Shown here: positions 9,477 to 22,807 of the stretch, piece by piece | How the letters are laid out: the number at the start of each line of letters is the position of its first letter | Numbering within the stretch: position 1 is the stretch's first letter | Assembly: GCA_964057225.1 (NCBI GenBank) | Contig: OZ059899.1 | Coordinates: 20,530,501-20,594,500 of the forward strand | Source of the DNA: Auanema rhodensis | Taxonomy: Eukaryota > Nematoda > Chromadorea > Rhabditida > Rhabditidae | Length of the DNA stretch: 64,000 nt | Reading direction: 5' to 3' | Notes under the pieces: model-generated | Told to the model about the DNA's origin: nothing | What the model saw: the letters and a program-made list of their open reading frames with translations, nothing else | The model's database searches: none | Program-made: the position numbers and the translations under genes

Positions 9477-10880
9477 ATAAGTGTGAACTTATATCAGTTG
9501 ATATCTCGGTGCATTTTTAAGCTAGCGCAAATCTGATAACACAGATCGACGCAGCTTAAAAATCCGCATCGAATGCACTATACTGCATTAAGAAACGCTT
9601 AATACAAAAGTTAGTTATGATCGTTTGAAAAATGATGCATTAGTGTATGTTGAGTTTCCATGTACACTCAACATTGCTTCCAAAAACATTTTGACAAAAA
9701 TTTTTCCGAAAAATTTTAAAATAATTTCGCAAAGAGTAGGTGTTTTTAGATTCCTTTTTTCAAGGCAAAGACGATGGACAATGTTATTCAACGAAAAAAT
9801 TAATTCTGCAGGGTGAAAATCGAGGATATAAGTGTGAACTTATATCAGTTGATATCTCGGTGCATTTTTAAGCTAGCGCAAATCTGATAACACAGATCGA
9901 CGCAGCTTAAAAATCCGCATCGAATGCACTATACTACATTGAGAAACGCTTAATACAAAAATTAGTTATGATCGTTTGAAAAATGATGCATTAGTGTATG
10001 TTGAGTTTCCATGTACACTCAACATTGCTTCCAAAAACATTTTGACAAAAAGTTTTCCGAAAAATTTCATAATAATTTCGCGAAAAGTAGATGTTTTTAG
10101 ATTCCTTTTTCCAAGGCAAAGACGATGGACAATGTTATTCAACGAAAAAATTAATTCTGCAGGGTGAAAATCGAGGATATAAGTGTGAACTTATATCAGT
10201 TGATATCTCGGTGCATTTTTAAGCTAGCGCAAATCTGATAACACAGATCGACGCAGCTTAAAAATCCGCATCGAATGCACTATACTGCATTGAGAAACGC
10301 TTAATACAAAAGTTAGTTATGATCGTTTGAAAAATGATGCATTAGTGTACGTTGAGTTTCCATGTACACTCAACATTGCTTCCAAAAACATTTTGACAAA
10401 AATTTTTCCGAAAAATTTTAAAATAATTTCGCAAAGAGTAGGTGTTTTTAGATTCCTTTTTTCAAGGCAAAGACGATGGACAATGTTATTCAACGAAAAA
10501 ATTAATTCTGCAGGGTGAAAATCGAGGATATAAGTGTGAACTTATATCAGTTGATATCTCGGTGCATTTTTAAGCTAGCGCAAATCTGATAACACAGATC
10601 GACGCAGCTTAAAAATCCGCATCGAATGCACTATACTACATTGAGAAACGCTTAATACAAAAATTAGTTATGATCGTTTGAAAAATGATGCATTAGTGTA
10701 TGTTGAGTTTCCATGTACACTCAACATTGCTTCCAAAAACATTTTGACAAAAATTTTTCAAAAAAATTTCAAAATAATTTCGCAAAAATTAGATGTTTTT
10801 AGATTCCTTTTTTCAAGGCAAAGACGATGGACAATGTTATTCAACGAAAAAATTAATTCTGCAGGGTGAAAATCGAGGAT
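9477..10880 (+). repeat. Monomers M28-M31 between copies of block B
   Basis: M28 (with CATTAAGAAAC) and M30 are of the GTAGGTG class. M29 is unusual, with GACAAAAAGTTTTCCG, TTTCATAATAATTTCGCG and TTTTTCCAAGG. M31 is KLD-type with TTTTTCAAAAAAATTTC, which removes the centre of dyad 4. Confidence 0.78.
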
Positions 10881-12985
10881 ATAAGTGTGAACTTATATCA
10901 GTTGATATCTCGGTGCATTTTTAAGCTAGCGCAAATCTGATAACACAGATCGACGCAGCTTAAAAATCCGCATCGAATGCACTATACTACATTGAGAAAC
11001 GCTTAATACAAAAATTAGTTATGATCGTTTGAAAAATGATGCATTAGTGTATGTTGAGTTTCCATGTACACTCAACATTGCTTCCAAAAACATTTTTACA
11101 AAAATTTTTCCGAAAAATTTCAAAATAATTTCGCAAAAAGTATATGTTTTTAGATTCCTTTTTTCAAGGCAAAGACGATGGACAATGTTATTCAACGAAA
11201 AAATTAATTCTGCAGGGTGAAAATCGAGGATATAAGTGTGAACTTATATCAGTTGATATCTCGGTGCATTTTTAAGCTAGCGCAAATCTGATAACACAGA
11301 TCGACGCAGCTTAAAAATCCGCATCGAATGCACTATACTGCATTGAGAAACGCTTAATACAAAAGTTAGTTATGATCGTTTGAAAAATGATGCATTAGTG
11401 TATGTTGAGTTTCCATGTACACTCAACATTGCTTCCAAAAACATTTTGACAAAAATTTTTCCGAAAAATTTTAAAATAATTTCGCAAAGAGTAGGTGTTT
11501 TTAGATTCCTTTTTTCAAGGCAAAGACGATGGACAATGTTATTCATCGAAAAAATTAATTCTGCAGGGTGAAAATCGAGGATATAAGTGTGAACTTATAT
11601 CAGTTGATATCTCGGTGCATTTTTAAGCTAGCGCAAATCTGATAACACAGATCGACGCAGCTTAAAAATCAGCATCGAATGCACTATACTACATTGAGAA
11701 ACGCTTGATACAAAAATTAGGTATGATCGTTTGAAAAATGATGCATTAGTGTATGTTGAGTTTCCATGTACACTCAACATTGCTTCCAAAAACATTTTTA
11801 CAAAAATTTTTCCGAAAAATTTCAGAATAATTTCGCAAAAAGTAGATGTTTTTAGATTCCTTTTTTCAAGGCAAAGACGATGGACAATGTTATTCAACGA
11901 AAAAATTAATTCTGCAGGGTGAAAATCGAGGATATAAGTGTGAACTTATATCAGTTGATATCTCGGTGCATTTTTAAGCTAGCGCAAATCTGATAACACA
12001 GATCGACGCAGCTTAAAAATCAGCATCGAATGCACTATACTACATTGAGAACGCTTAATACAAAAGTTAGGTATGATCGTTTGAAAAATGATGCATTAGT
12101 GTATGTTGAGTTTCCATGTACACTCAACATTGCTTCCAAAAACATTTTTACAAAAATTTTTCCGAAAAATTTCAAAATAATTTCGCAAAAAGTAGATGTT
12201 TTTAGATTCCTTTTTTCAAGGCAAAGACGATGGACAATGTTATTCAACGAAAAAATTAATTCTGCAGGGTGAAAATCGAGGATATAAGTGTGAACTTATA
12301 TCAGTTGATATCTCGGTGCATTTTTAAGCTAGCGCAAATCTGATAACACAGATCGACGCAGCTTAAAAATCCGCATCGAATGCACTATACTGCATTGAGA
12401 AACGCTTAATACAAAAGTTAGTTATGATCGTTTGAAAAATGATGCATTAGTGTATGTTGAGTTTCCATGTACACTCAACATTGCTTCCAAAAACATTTTG
12501 ACAAAAATTTTTCCGAAAAATTTTAAAATAATTTCGCAAAGAGTAGGTGTTTTTAGATTCCTTTTTTCAAGGCAAAGACGATGGACAATGTTATTCAACG
12601 AAAAAATTAATTCTGCAGGGTGAAAATCGAGGATATAAGTGTGAACTTATATCAGTTGATATCTCGGTGCATTTTTAAGCTAGCGCAAATCTGATAACAC
12701 AGATCGACGCAGCTTAAAAATCAGCATCGAATGCACTATACTACATTGAGAAACGCTTGATACAAAAATTAGGTATGATCGTTTGAAAAATGATGCATTA
12801 GTGTATGTTGAGTTTCCATGTACACTCAACATTGCTTCCAAAAACATTTTTACAAAAATTTTTCCGAAAAATTTCAAAATAATTTCGCAAAAAGTAGATG
12901 TTTTTAGATTCCTTTTTTCAAGGCAAAGACGATGGACAATGTTATTCAACGAAAAAATTAATTCTGCAGGGTGAAAATCGAGGAT
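10881..12985 (+). repeat. 6-monomer block B, copy 2 (M32-M37)
   Basis: Second copy of 7372-9476, in the same order of GTATATG, ATTCATCGAAAA, GCTTGATAC, 350-bp GAGAACGC, GTAGGTG and GCTTGATAC monomers. Very few differences are visible over about 2.1 kb, which suggests a recent duplication. Confidence 0.85.
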
Positions 12986-14739
12986 ATAAGTGTGAACTTA
13001 TATCAGTTGATATCTCGGTGCATTTTTAAGCTAGCGCAAATCTGATAACACAGATCGACGCAGCTTAAAAATCCGCATCGAATGCACTATACTACATTGA
13101 GAAACGCTTAATACAAAAATTAGTTATGATCGTTTGAAAAATGATGCATTAGTGTATGTTGAGTTTCCATGTACACTCAACATTGCTTCCAAAAACATTT
13201 TTACAAAAATTTTTCCGAAAAATTTCAAAATAATTTCGCAAAAAGTATATGTTTTTAGATTCCTTTTTTCAAGGCAAAGACGATGGACAATGTTATTCAA
13301 CGAAAAAATTAATTCTGCAGGGTGAAAATCGAGGATATAAGTGTGAACTTATATCAGTTGATATCTCGGTGCATTTTTAAGCTAGCGCAAATCTGATAAC
13401 ACAGATCGACGCAGCTTAAAAATCCGCATCGAATGCACTATACTACATTGAGAAACGCTTAATACAAAAATTAGTTATGATCGTTTGAAAAATGATGCAT
13501 TAGTGTATGTTGAGTTTCCATGTACACTCAACATTGCTTCCAAAAACATTTTTACAAAAATTTTTCCGAAAAATTTCAAAATAATTTCGCAAAAAGTAGA
13601 TGTTTTTAGATTCCTTTTTTCAAGGCAAAGACGATGGACAATGTTATTCAACGAAAAAATTAATTCTGCAGGGTGAAAATCGAGGATATAAGTGTGAACT
13701 TATATCAGTTGATATCTCGGTGCATTTTTAAGCTAGCGCAAATCTGATAACACAGATCGACGCAGCTTAAAAATCAGCATCGAATGCACTATACTACATT
13801 GAGAACGCTTAATACAAAAGTTAGGTATGATCGTTTGAAAAATGATGCATTAGTGTATGTTGAGTTTCCATGTACACTCAACATTGCTTCCAAAAACATT
13901 TTTACAAAAATTTTTCCGAAAAATTTCAAAATAATTTCGCAAAAAGTAGATGTTTTTAGATTCCTTTTTTCAAGGCAAAGACGATGGACAATGTTATTCA
14001 ACGAAAAAATTAATTCTGCAGGGTGAAAATCGAGGATATAAGTGTGAACTTATATCAGTTGATATCTCGGTGCATTTTTAAGCTAGCGCAAATCTGATAA
14101 CACAGATCGACGCAGCTTAAAAATCCGCATCGAATGCACTATACTGCATTGAGAAACGCTTAATACAAAAGTTAGTTATGATCGTTTGAAAAATGATGCA
14201 TTAGTGTATGTTGAGTTTCCATGTACACTCAACATTGCTTCCAAAAACATTTTGACAAAAATTTTTCCGAAAAATTTTAAAATAATTTCGCAAAGAGTAG
14301 GTGTTTTTAGATTCCTTTTTTCAAGGCAAAGACGATGGACAATGTTATTCAACGAAAAAATTAATTCTGCAGGGTGAAAATCGAGGATATAAGTGTGAAC
14401 TTATATCAGTTGATATCTCGGTGCATTTTTAAGCTAGCGCAAATCTGATAACACAGATCGACGCAGCTTAAAAATCAGCATCGAATGCACTATACTACAT
14501 TGAGAAACGCTTGATACAAAAATTAGGTATGATCGTTTGAAAAATGATGCATTAGTGTATGTTGAGTTTCCATGTACACTCAACATTGCTTCCAAAAACA
14601 TTTTTACAAAAATTTTTCCGAAAAATTTCAAAATAATTTCGCAAAAAGTAGATGTTTTTAGATTCCTTTTTTCAAGGCAAAGACGATGGACAATGTTATT
14701 CAACGAAAAAATTAATTCTGCAGGGTGAAAATCGAGGAT
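12986..14739 (+). repeat. Monomers M38-M42
   Basis: M38 repeats the rare GTATATG marker of M22 and M32. M39 is the common ATTTTTACAAA class. M40 (350 bp), M41 (GTAGGTG) and M42 (GCTTGATAC) reproduce the order of M25-M27 and M35-M37, a third occurrence of that trio. Confidence 0.8.
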
Positions 14740-17546
14740 ATAAGTGTGAACTTATATCAGTTGATATCTCGGTGCATTTTTAAGCTAGCGCAAATCTGAT
14801 AACACAGATCGACGCAGCTTAAAAATCCGCATCGAATGCACTATACTACATTGAGAAACGCTTAATACAAAACTTAGTTATGATCGTTTGAAAAATGATG
14901 CATTACTGTAAGTTGAGTTTCCATGTACACTCAACATTGCTTCCAAAAACATTTTGACAAAAATTTTTCCGAAAAATTTCAAAATAATTTCGCGAAAAGT
15001 AGATGTTTTTAGATTCCTTTTTCCAAGGCAAAAACGATGGACAATGTTATTCAACGAAAAAATTAATTCCGCAGGGTGAAAATCGAGGATATAAGTGTGA
15101 ACTTATATCAGTAGATATCTCGGTGCATTTTTAAGCTAGCGCAAATCTGATAACACAGATCGACGCAGCTTAAAAATCCGCATCGAATGCACTATACTAC
15201 ATTGAGAAACGCTTAATACAAAAGTTAGTTATGATCGTTTGAAAAATGATGCATTAGTGTATGTTGAGTTTCCATGTACACTCAACATTGCTTCCAAAAA
15301 CATTTTGACAAAAATTTTTCCGAAAAATTTCAAAATAATTTCGCAAAAATTAGATGTTTTTAGATTCCTTTTTTCAAGGCAAAGACGATGGACAATGTTA
15401 TTCAACGAAAAAATTAATTCTGCAGGGTGAAAATCGAGGATATAAGTGTGAACTTATATCAGTTGATATCTCGGTGCATTTTTAAGCTAGCGCAAATCTG
15501 ATAACACAGATCGACGCAGCTTAAAAATCCGCATCGAATGCACTATACTACATTGAGAAACGCTTAATACAAAAGTTAGTTATGATCGTTTGAAAAATGA
15601 TGCATTAGTGTATGTTGAGTTTCCATGTACACTCAACATTGCTTCCAAAAACATTTTGACAAAAATTTTTCCGAAAAATTTCAAAATAATTTCGCAAAAA
15701 TTAGATGTTTTTAGATTCCTTTTTTCAAGGCAAAGACGATGGACAATGTTATTCAACGAAAAAATTAATTCTGCAGGGTGAAAATCGAGGATATAAGTGT
15801 GAACTTATATCAGTTGATATCTCGGTGCATTTTTAAGCTAGCGCAAATCTGATAACACAGATCGACGCAGCTTAAAAATCCGCATCGAATGCACTATACT
15901 ACATTGAGAAACGCTTAATACAAAAATTAGTTATGATCGTTTGAAAAATGATGCATTAGTGTATGTTGAGTTTCCATGTACACTCAACATTGCTTCCAAA
16001 AACATTTTTACAAAAATTTTTCCGAAAAATTTCAAAATAATTTCGCAAAAAGTAGATGTTTTTAGATTCCTTTTTTCAAGGCAAAGACGATGGACAATGT
16101 TATTCAACGAAAAAATTAATTCTGCAGGGTGAAAATCGAGGATATAAGTGTGAACTTATATCAGTTGATATCTCGGTGCATTTTTAAGCTAGCGCAAATC
16201 TGATAACACAGATCGACGCAGCTTAAAAATCCGCATCGAATGCACTATACTGCATTGAGAAACGCTTAATACAAAAGTTAGTTATGATCGTTTGAAAAAT
16301 GATGCATTAGTGTATGTTGAGTTTCCATGTACACTCAACATTGCTTCCAAAAACATTTTGACAAAAATTTTTCCGAAAAATTTTAAAATAATTTCGCAAA
16401 GAGTAGGTGTTTTTAGATTCCTTTTTTCAAGGCAAAGACGATGGACAATGTTATTCATCGAAAAAATTAATTCTGCAGGGTGAAAATCGAGGATATAAGT
16501 GTGAACTTATATCAGTTGATATCTCGGTGCATTTTTAAGCTAGCGCAAATCTGATAACACAGATCGACGCAGCTTAAAAATCAGCATCGAATGCACTATA
16601 CTACATTGAGAAACGCTTGATACAAAAATTAGGTATGATCGTTTGAAAAATGATGCATTAGTGTATGTTGAGTTTCCATGTACACTCAACATTGCTTCCA
16701 AAAACATTTTTACAAAAATTTTTCCGAAAAATTTCAAAATAATTTCGCAAAAAGTAGATGTTTTTAGATTCCTTTTTTCAAGGCAAAGACGATGGACAAT
16801 GTTATTCAACGAAAAAATTAATTCTGCAGGGTGAAAATCGAGGATATAAGTGTGAACTTATATCAGTTGATATCTCGGTGCATTTTTAAGCTAGCGCAAA
16901 TCTGATAACACAGATCGACGCAGCTTAAAAATCAGCATCGAATGCACTATACTACATTGAGAACGCTTAATACAAAAGTTAGGTATGATCGTTTGAAAAA
17001 TGATGCATTAGTGTATGTTGAGTTTCCATGTACACTCAACATTGCTTCCAAAAACATTTTTACAAAAATTTTTCCGAAAAATTTCAAAATAATTTCGCAA
17101 AAAGTAGATGTTTTTAGATTCCTTTTTTCAAGGCAAAGACGATGGACAATGTTATTCAACGAAAAAATTAATTCTGCAGGGTGAAAATCGAGGATATAAG
17201 TGTGAACTTATATCAGTTGATATCTCGGTGCATTTTTAAGCTAGCGCAAATCTGATAACACAGATCGACGCAGCTTAAAAATCCGCATCGAATGCACTAT
17301 ACTGCATTGAGAAACGCTTAATACAAAAGTTAGTTATGATCGTTTGAAAAATGATGCATTAGTGTATGTTGAGTTTCCATGTACACTCAACATTGCTTCC
17401 AAAAACATTTTGACAAAAATTTTTCCGAAAAATTTTAAAATAATTTCGCAAAGAGTAGGTGTTTTTAGATTCCTTTTTTCAAGGCAAAGACGATGGACAA
17501 TGTTATTCAACGAAAAAATTAATTCTGCAGGGTGAAAATCGAGGAT
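14740..17546 (+). repeat. 8-monomer block A, copy 2 (M43-M50)
   Basis: Second copy of 6319-9125, with the same ATTCCGCAGG, CAGTAGATATC, ATTCATCGAAAA and GAGAACGC markers in the same order and the same total length of 2807 bp. After M50 the copies diverge: M51 is a 350-bp monomer where M27 is GCTTGATAC class, so the junction lies near 17547. Confidence 0.82.
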
Positions 17547-18948
17547 ATAAGTGTGAACTTATATCAGTTGATATCTCGGTGCATTTTTAAGCTAGCGCAA
17601 ATCTGATAACACAGATCGACGCAGCTTAAAAATCAGCATCGAATGCACTATACTACATTGAGAACGCTTAATACAAAAGTTAGGTATGATCGTTTGAAAA
17701 ATGATGCATTAGTGTATGTTGAGTTTCCATGTACACTCAACATTGCTTCCAAAAACATTTTTACAAAAATTTTTCCGAAAAATTTCAAAATAATTTCGCA
17801 AAAAGTAGATGTTTTTAGATTCCTTTTTTCAAGGCAAAGACGATGGACAATGTTATTCAACGAAAAAATTAATTCTGCAGGGTGAAAATCGAGGATATAA
17901 GTGTGAACTTATATCAGTTGATATCTCGGTGCATTTTTAAGCTAGCGCAAATCTGATAACACAGATCGACGCAGCTTAAAAATCCGCATCGAATGCACTA
18001 TACTGCATTGAGAAACGCTTAATACAAAAGTTAGTTATGATCGTTTGAAAAATGATGCATTAGTGTATGTTGAGTTTCCATGTACACTCAACATTGCTTC
18101 CAAAAACATTTTGACAAAAATTTTTCCGAAAAATTTTAAAATAATTTCGCAAAGAGTAGGTGTTTTTAGATTCCTTTTTTCAAGGCAAAGACGATGGACA
18201 ATGTTATTCAACGAAAAAATTAATTCTGCAGGGTGAAAATCGAGGATATAAGTGTGAACTTATATCAGTTGATATCTCGGTGCATTTTTAAGCTAGCGCA
18301 AATCTGATAACACAGATCGACGCAGCTTAAAAATCAGCATCGAATGCACTATACTACATTGAGAACGCTTAATACAAAAGTTAGGTATGATCGTTTGAAA
18401 AATGATGCATTAGTGTATGTTGAGTTTCCATGTACACTCAACATTGCTTCCAAAAACATTTTTACAAAAATTTTTCCGAAAAATTTCAAAATAATTTCGC
18501 AAAAAGTAGATGTTTTTAGATTCCTTTTTTTAAGGCAAAGACGATGGACAATGTTATTCAACGAAAAAATTAATTCTGCAGGGTGAAAATCGAGGATATA
18601 AGTGTGAACTTATATCAGTTGATATCTCGGTGCATTTTTAAGCTAGCGCAAATCTGATAACACAGATCGACGCAGCTTAAAAATCCGCATCGAATGCACT
18701 ATACTGCATTGAGAAACGCTTAATACAAAAGTTAGTTATGATCGTTTGAAAAATGATGCATTAGTGTATGTTGAGTTTCCATGTACACTCAACATTGCTT
18801 CCAAAAACATTTTGACAAAAATTTTTCCGAAAAATTTTAAAATAATTTCGCAAAGAGTAGGTGTTTTTAGATTCCTTTTTTCAAGGCAAAGACGATGGAC
18901 AATGTTATTCAACGAAAAAATTAATTCTGCAGGGTGAAAATCGAGGAT
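16846..18948 (+). repeat. Dimer unit of 701 bp in three tandem copies (M49-M54)
   Basis: A 350-bp monomer (CAGCATCG, GAGAACGC, ATTTTTACAAA) alternates with a 351-bp monomer (CTGCATT, GTAGGTG). Boundaries are 16846, 17547, 18248 and 18949, exactly 701 bp apart. The only change noticed is TTTTTTTAAGG in M53. It shares its first copy with the end of block A. Confidence 0.88.
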
Positions 18949-20703
18949 ATAAGTGTGAACTTATATCAGTTGATATCTCGGTGCATTTTTAAGCTAGCGC
19001 AAATCTGATAACACAGATCGACGCAGCTTAAAAATCCGCATCGAATGCACTATACTACATTGAGAAACGCTTAATACAAAAATTAGTTATGATCGTTTGA
19101 AAAATGATGCATTAGTGTATGTTGAGTTTCCATGTACACTCAACATTGCTTCCAAAAACATTTTTACAAAAATTTTTCCGAAAAATTTCAAAATAATTTC
19201 GCAAAAAGTAGATGTTTTTAGATTCCTTTTTTCAAGGCAAAGACGATGGACAATGTTATTCAACGAAAAAATTAATTCTGCAGGGTGAAAATCGAGGATA
19301 TAAGTGTGAACTTATATCAGTTGATATCTCGGTGCATTTTTAAGCTAGCGCAAATCTGATAACACAGATCGACGCAGCTTAAAAATCCGCATCGAATGCA
19401 CTATACTGCATTGAGAAACGCTTAATACAAAAGTTAGTTATGATCGTTTGAAAAATGATGCATTAGTGTATGTTGAGTTTCCATGTACACTCAACATTGC
19501 TTCCAAAAACATTTTGACAAAAATTTTTCCGAAAAATTTTAAAATAATTTCGCAAAGAGTAGGTGTTTTTAGATTCCTTTTTTCAAGGCAAAGACGATGG
19601 ACAATGTTATTCATCGAAAAAATTAATTCTGCAGGGTGAAAATCGAGGATATAAGTGTGAACTTATATCAGTTGATATCTCGGTGCATTTTTAAGCTAGC
19701 GCAAATCTGATAACACAGATCGACGCAGCTTAAAAATCAGCATCGAATGCACTATACTACATTGAGAAACGCTTGATACAAAAATTAGGTATGATCGTTT
19801 GAAAAATGATGCATTAGTGTATGTTGAGTTTCCATGTACACTCAACATTGCTTCCAAAAACATTTTTACAAAAATTTTTCCGAAAAATTTCAAAATAATT
19901 TCGCAAAAAGTAGATGTTTTTAGATTCCTTTTTTCAAGGCAAAGACGATGGACAATGTTATTCAACGAAAAAATTAATTCTGCAGGGTGAAAATCGAGGA
20001 TATAAGTGTGAACTTATATCAGTTGATATCTCGGTGCATTTTTAAGCTAGCGCAAATCTGATAACACAGATCGACGCAGCTTAAAAATCCGCATCGAATG
20101 CACTATACTGCATTGAGAAACGCTTAATACAAAAGTTAGTTATGATCGTTTGAAAAATGATGCATTAGTGTATGTTGAGTTTCCATGTACACTCAACATT
20201 GCTTCCAAAAACATTTTGACAAAAATTTTTCCGAAAAATTTTAAAATAATTTCGCAAAGAGTAGGTGTTTTTAGATTCCTTTTTTCAAGGCAAAGACGAT
20301 GGACAATGTTATTCATCGAAAAAATTAATTCTGCAGGGTGAAAATCGAGGATATAAGTGTGAACTTATATCAGTTGATATCTCGGTGCATTTTTAAGCTA
20401 GCGCAAATCTGATAACACAGATCGACGCAGCTTAAAAATCAGCATCGAATGCACTATACTACATTGAGAAACGCTTGATACAAAAATTAGGTATGATCGT
20501 TTGAAAAATGATGCATTAGTGTATGTTGAGTTTCCATGTACACTCAACATTGCTTCCAAAAACATTTTTACAAAAATTTTTCCGAAAAATTTCAAAATAA
20601 TTTCGCAAAAAGTAGATGTTTTTAGATTCCTTTTTTCAAGGCAAAGACGATGGACAATGTTATTCAACGAAAAAATTAATTCTGCAGGGTGAAAATCGAG
20701 GAT
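18949..20703 (+). repeat. M55 and two copies of a 702-bp dimer (M56-M57, M58-M59)
   Basis: M56 and M58 (19300, 20002) are GTAGGTG monomers with ATTCATCGAAAA. M57 and M59 (19651, 20353) carry CAGCATCG and GCTTGATAC. The pair repeats at 702 bp with no difference noticed. Confidence 0.85.
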
Positions 20704-21403
20704 ATAAGTGTGAACTTATATCAGTTGATATCTCGGTGCATTTTTAAGCTAGCGCAAATCTGATAACACAGATCGACGCAGCTTAAAAATCAGCATCGAA
20801 TGCACTATACTACATTGAGAACGCTTAATACAAAAGTTAGGTATGATCGTTTGAAAAATGATGCATTAGTGTATGTTGAGTTTCCATGTACACTCAACAT
20901 TGCTTCCAAAAACATTTTTACAAAAATTTTTCCGAAAAATTTCAAAATAATTTCGCAAAAAGTAGATGTTTTTAGATTCCTTTTTTCAAGGCAAAGACGA
21001 TGGACAATGTTATTCAACGAAAAAATTAATTCTGCAGGGTGAAAATCGAGGATATAAGTGTGAACTTATATCAGTTGATATCTCGGTGCATTTTTAAGCT
21101 AGCGCAAATCTGATAACACAGATCGACGCAGCTTAAAAATCAGCATCGAATGCACTATACTACATTGAGAACGCTTAATACAAAAGTTAGGTATGATCGT
21201 TTGAAAAATGATGCATTAGTGTATGTTGAGTTTCCATGTACACTCAACATTGCTTCCAAAAACATTTTTACAAAAATTTTTCCGAAAAATTTCAAAATAA
21301 TTTCGCAAAAAGTAGATGTTTTTAGATTCCTTTTTTCAAGGCAAAGACGATGGACAATGTTATTCAACGAAAAAATTAATTCTGCAGGGTGAAAATCGAG
21401 GAT
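20704..21403 (+). repeat. Two adjacent 350-bp monomers (M60-M61)
   Basis: The only place where two GAGAACGC monomers of 350 bp lie side by side. They appear identical, as expected from a single-monomer unequal exchange. Confidence 0.86.
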
Positions 21404-22807
21404 ATAAGTGTGAACTTATATCAGTTGATATCTCGGTGCATTTTTAAGCTAGCGCAAATCTGATAACACAGATCGACGCAGCTTAAAAATCCGCATCGAA
21501 TGCACTATACTGCATTGAGAAACGCTTAATACAAAAGTTAGTTATGATCGTTTGAAAAATGATGCATTAGTGTATGTTGAGTTTCCATGTACACTCAACA
21601 TTGCTTCCAAAAACATTTTGACAAAAATTTTTCCGAAAAATTTTAAAATAATTTCGCAAAGAGTAGGTGTTTTTAGATTCCTTTTTTCAAGGCAAAGACG
21701 ATGGACAATGTTATTCAACGAAAAAATTAATTCTGCAGGGTGAAAATCGAGGATATAAGTGTGAACTTATATCAGTTGATATCTCGGTGCATTTTTAAGC
21801 TAGCGCAAATCTGATAACACAGATCTACGCAGCTTAAAAATCCGCATCGAATGCACTATACTACATTGAGAAACGCTTAATACAAAAATTAGTTATGATC
21901 GTTTGAAAAATGATGCATTAGTGTATGTTGAGTTTCCATGTACACTCAACATTGCTTCCAAAAACATTTTTACAAAAATTTTTCCGAAAAATTTCAAAAT
22001 AATTTCGCAAAAAGTAGATGTTTTTAGATTCCTTTTTTCAAGGCAAAGACGATGGACAATGTTATTCAACGAAAAAATTAATTCTGCAGGGTGAAAATCG
22101 AGGATATAAGTGTGAACTTATATCAGTTGATATCTCGGTGCATTTTTAAGCTAGCGCAAATCTGATAACACAGATCGACGCAGCTTAAAAATCCGCATCG
22201 AATGCACTATACTGCATTGAGAAACGCTTAATACAAAAGTTAGTTATGATCGTTTGAAAAATGATGCATTAGTGTATGTTGAGTTTCCATGTACACTCAA
22301 CATTGCTTCCAAAAACATTTTGACAAAAATTTTTCCGAAAAATTTTAAAATAATTTCGCAAAGAGTAGGTGTTTTTAGATTCCTTTTTTCAAGGCAAAGA
22401 CGATGGACAATGTTATTCAACGAAAAAATTAATTCTGCAGGGTGAAAATCGAGGATATAAGTGTGAACTTATATCAGTTGATATCTCGGTGCATTTTTAA
22501 GCTAGCGCAAATCTGATAACACAGATCTACGCAGCTTAAAAATCCGCATCGAATGCACTATACTACATTGAGAAACGCTTAATACAAAAATTAGTTATGA
22601 TCGTTTGAAAAATGATGCATTAGTGTATGTTGAGTTTCCATGTACACTCAACATTGCTTCCAAAAACATTTTTACAAAAATTTTTCCGAAAAATTTCAAA
22701 ATAATTTCGCAAAAAGTAGATGTTTTTAGATTCCTTTTTTCAAGGCAAAGACGATGGACAATGTTATTCAACGAAAAAATTAATTCTGCAGGGTGAAAAT
22801 CGAGGAT
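21404..22807 (+). repeat. 702-bp dimer in two copies (M62-M63, M64-M65)
   Basis: GTAGGTG monomers M62 and M64 are each followed by a monomer with the private base change CAGATCTACG in place of CAGATCGACG (M63 at 21755 and M65 at 22457). The shared private change shows that the dimer was copied as a unit. Confidence 0.87.
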
